Origin: Candidatus Palauibacter rhopaloidicola
GTDB taxonomy: Bacteria > Gemmatimonadota > Gemmatimonadetes > Palauibacterales > Palauibacteraceae
Direction of reading: 5' to 3'
Assembly (NCBI GenBank): GCA_026914155.1
Contig: JAPPGH010000008.1
Location: forward strand, 1-64,000
Length of the DNA stretch: 64,000 nt
The notes beneath the pieces were generated by a model, which had not been told where the DNA came from, did not search any database, and was given only the letters and a program-made list of their open reading frames with translations. Made by a program: the position numbers and the translations under genes. Position 1 is the first letter of the stretch; the number at the start of each line of letters is the position of its first letter. Below are positions 63,001-64,000 of the stretch, one piece after another.

Positions 63001-64000
63001 CCCTGTACGACAGTTCGTACGGCGTGATCGACGAGAACGACGATTGGGTTCTTTCTTCCACCAGCTTCAACTTCCTCGTAACCCACGATGCGGCGTCGCC
63101 CGGGCGGTACTACATCCGCGTCGGCGGCTATGACTCCGACGAATCAGGCCCGTACACGATTCACGTCGACGACCACGGCGACTCGTTCGAGAGTGCCACG
63201 GTGGATTGGGATGCCCGCGGCTTCGACTCCTTCGCGAACTCGGGGTCCATCGCGGCGCCCGGGAACGGGGACTTCTTCGCGTTCTTCCTGTTCGAATCCG
63301 CCCTCACGAGCGTGGGCACGACCGGAAGTATGGACACGCACGGAGTCCTGTACGACGAATACGGCGGGAGGATCGACGAAGACGACGACAGCGGGCCGGG
63401 CCGGAACTTCCAGATCGAGAGACAGCTGGAAGCGGGGATCTACTTCGTCGAGGTGCGAGGGGCCGGAAACAGTACCGGATCCTACGAACTCGGCGTTGGC
63501 GCGGTCGGCGCGAGGCACTCGGCCTACCCCGCGTGGTCCCCCGACGGCTCCAGAATCGCCTTCACGTCCGACCGGGACGGCAGCGTGGACATCTATGTGA
63601 TGAACGCGGATGGGAGCGGCGTCACGCGCCTGACGAACGACGCGGCCTGGAGTCTGATCCCCGCGTGGTCTCCCGACGGCTCCAGAATCGCGTTCACGTC
63701 CTCCCGGGGCGACAGCCTGGAGATCCGCGTGATGCGCGCGGACGGGAGCGGCGTCACGCGCCTGACCGGCGGCTCCGAATGGAACGATGCCTCCCCCGCG
63801 TGGTCCCCGGACGGCTCCAGAATCGCCTTCCAGTCCGACCGGGGCACCTACGATTCCGACCCGGACACCTACGACAACTTCCAGATCCATGTGATGAACG
63901 CGGACGGGAGCGGGGTCACGCGCCTGACCCGCGATTCCGACTGGGACGATGGCTTCCCCGCCTGGTCCCCGGACGGATCGAGAATCGCCTTCGCATCCGA
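60069..64000 (+). CDS. Giant surface lipoprotein 2: Ig-like repeats, sandwich-like domain, PD40 propellers, PPC domains (runs off window)
   Basis: At least 1310 aa, open to the window end. ATG 60069 starts a lipoprotein leader ([10 protein letters not shown]) and proline stalk. Two Ig-like units (VGTIPNQ..., VGTIPAQ...[12 protein letters not shown]) precede the sandwich-like domain shared with 49281 (about 60750-61368, [20 protein letters not shown]). A third Ig-like unit and a first PD40 propeller follow (61740-62520; units of 44 aa, 132 bp, [10 protein letters not shown]...YVMNADGSG). Then a fourth Ig-like unit, and two PPC-type domains ([40 protein letters not shown]). A second PD40 propeller continues past 64000. 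It is divergent from the regulator gene. Confidence 0.88.
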   Translation, partial: MHRAGSLTNALPVVVVLVGVAACGGDAGPTPPTPTPPPPPPPPVAPVQVGTIPNQTVATGQTATLDVSSFFRDPDGGALTYTAESSATAVVSVSLSGSTLTLTGVVDGTATVTVTARDPDGLTAAQSFGVTVETPNRAPEAVGTIPAQQVTVGATVTLDVSSYFRDPDGDALTYTAASSAPGVVSASQSGSTLTLSGVTEGTAAATVVAADPGGLTATQGVAVTVQAGFDDDFDSAANLGGWTTHNTTTSVAGGVLHLTNTTPDRLGVAERTALPSTLTEWTMQASMGRAERGASPGVVSLTGHGRFSAVRFVLRTLDDTAGASRNYEFAVFDSREQEWILATNLSGDSDAINEGTGEFTEITLGVDSGRGAGGDFVAFAGEEELFRVNLGRAAFEGVLFGELLRHATGVWLVSQGAVGVTSLHDRVRVTGTESAAPRTDGGGALEATDVATLTASVTPSRPPEPVGTVPARTVAAGAAVTLDVTSYFRDPDGDALTYAASSSSTDVATADVAGSSITIRGVADGTATVTVTATDPDDLSAAQEFDVTVSGSRVTNLTNHSADDWSPAWSPDGSQIAFTSFRDDANFPEIYAMNADGSGQTNLTNHPASDAGAAWSPDGTRIAFGSDRGDRGGNFEIYVMNADGSGVTRLTNHSARDVGPAWSPDGARIAFTSRRDGNAEIYAMNADGSGVTRLTDHSADDYHPTWSPDGARIAFTSRRDGNREIYVMNADGSGVTRLTNHAAFDAWPAWSPDGTRISFASDRDGNFEVHVMNASGSGVTRLTNHSEFDGAAAWSPDGARIAFESERDGNADVYVMDVPALPPPPPPMAPVAVGTIPDQTVAPGQTATLDVSSSFRDPEGGALTYTAASSAPAVVSVSVSRSTLTMAGVADGSGTVTVTARDPDGLTAEQRFGVTVGGGGSDDHSCVRGRETVLAWAGSAAGVLTAGDEDCFVVIVPSAAPAGRLTAWTTGDTDTYGTLYDSSYGVIDENDDWVLSSTSFNFLVTHDAASPGRYYIRVGGYDSDESGPYTIHVDDHGDSFESATVDWDARGFDSFANSGSIAAPGNGDFFAFFLFESALTSVGTTGSMDTHGVLYDEYGGRIDEDDDSGPGRNFQIERQLEAGIYFVEVRGAGNSTGSYELGVGAVGARHSAYPAWSPDGSRIAFTSDRDGSVDIYVMNADGSGVTRLTNDAAWSLIPAWSPDGSRIAFTSSRGDSLEIRVMRADGSGVTRLTGGSEWNDASPAWSPDGSRIAFQSDRGTYDSDPDTYDNFQIHVMNADGSGVTRLTRDSDWDDGFPAWSPDGSRIAFAS

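Overview
The window is a 64-kb piece of a high-GC bacterial chromosome. Start codons are often GTG or TTG, and many gene pairs overlap by ATGA or GTGA. The protein repertoire is secreted lipoproteins, 6-bladed propellers with a DFGR-GxGPGEF signature, BlaI/M56 pairs, a TonB receptor, S9 and M14 peptidases, and a fused HyuA-HyuB. This looks most like an uncultured Gemmatimonadota (Palauibacter-like) heterotroph. That placement is inference from gene content; no rRNA or marker phylogeny is possible here.

Layout. 0.1-4.1 kb: a 5'-truncated LRR/metzincin protease, then divergent feoB/feoA with two Fur-like boxes between them. 4.2-6.5 kb: DinB, a Tat-exported flavin amine oxidase and a small membrane protein. 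6.5-16.2 kb: a minus-strand cluster of BlaI repressor, M56 protease, propeller and M56 protease, with two further propellers beyond an inserted plus-strand block (metallo-beta-lactamase fold, SRPBCC). 16.4-31.7 kb: S9D peptidase, AbrB-PIN pair, SDR plus HyuAB, LRR/leishmanolysin-like lipoprotein, a second AbrB-PIN pair coupled to an M14 peptidase, and an amidase. 31.8-41 kb: outer-membrane barrel, membrane protein and TonB receptor, tRNA-Lys, an orphan protease-associated domain with an N-formylglutamate amidohydrolase-like lipoprotein, a third AbrB-PIN pair, a methyltransferase and GH113. 40.9-49 kb: housekeeping genes ffh-rpsP-rimM-trmD-rplS-rnhB and purA, plus fic, a DapA-family aldolase and a 59-aa membrane protein. 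49-64 kb: two giant paralogous surface lipoproteins built from Ig-like 'VGSIPAQ...YFRDPDGD' repeats, an unclassified sandwich-like domain and PD40 propellers. Between them lie a TPR gene broken by an in-frame TAG, a BsuPI-like lipoprotein and a one-protein GAF-PAS-kinase-REC-winged-helix regulator.

How it fits together. The most interesting signal is regulatory. The regions upstream of the two giant lipoprotein genes (49161-49228 and 59791-59858) share a promoter-like block of about 68 bp with identical internal spacing. It has 11-bp-spaced direct repeats of AATATCG, the arrangement bound by OmpR/PhoB-type winged helices. The only OmpR-type regulator in the window is encoded divergently beside the second copy. 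I propose a regulon in which this soluble regulator controls two repeat-rich surface proteins. Other notable signals are a dispersed perfect palindrome (core ACGTTCCCGCGGGAACGT), including two copies in frame inside the HyuAB linker, and a BlaI/M56/propeller operon whose M56 proteins carry an unfamiliar domain where BlaR1 has its beta-lactam sensor.
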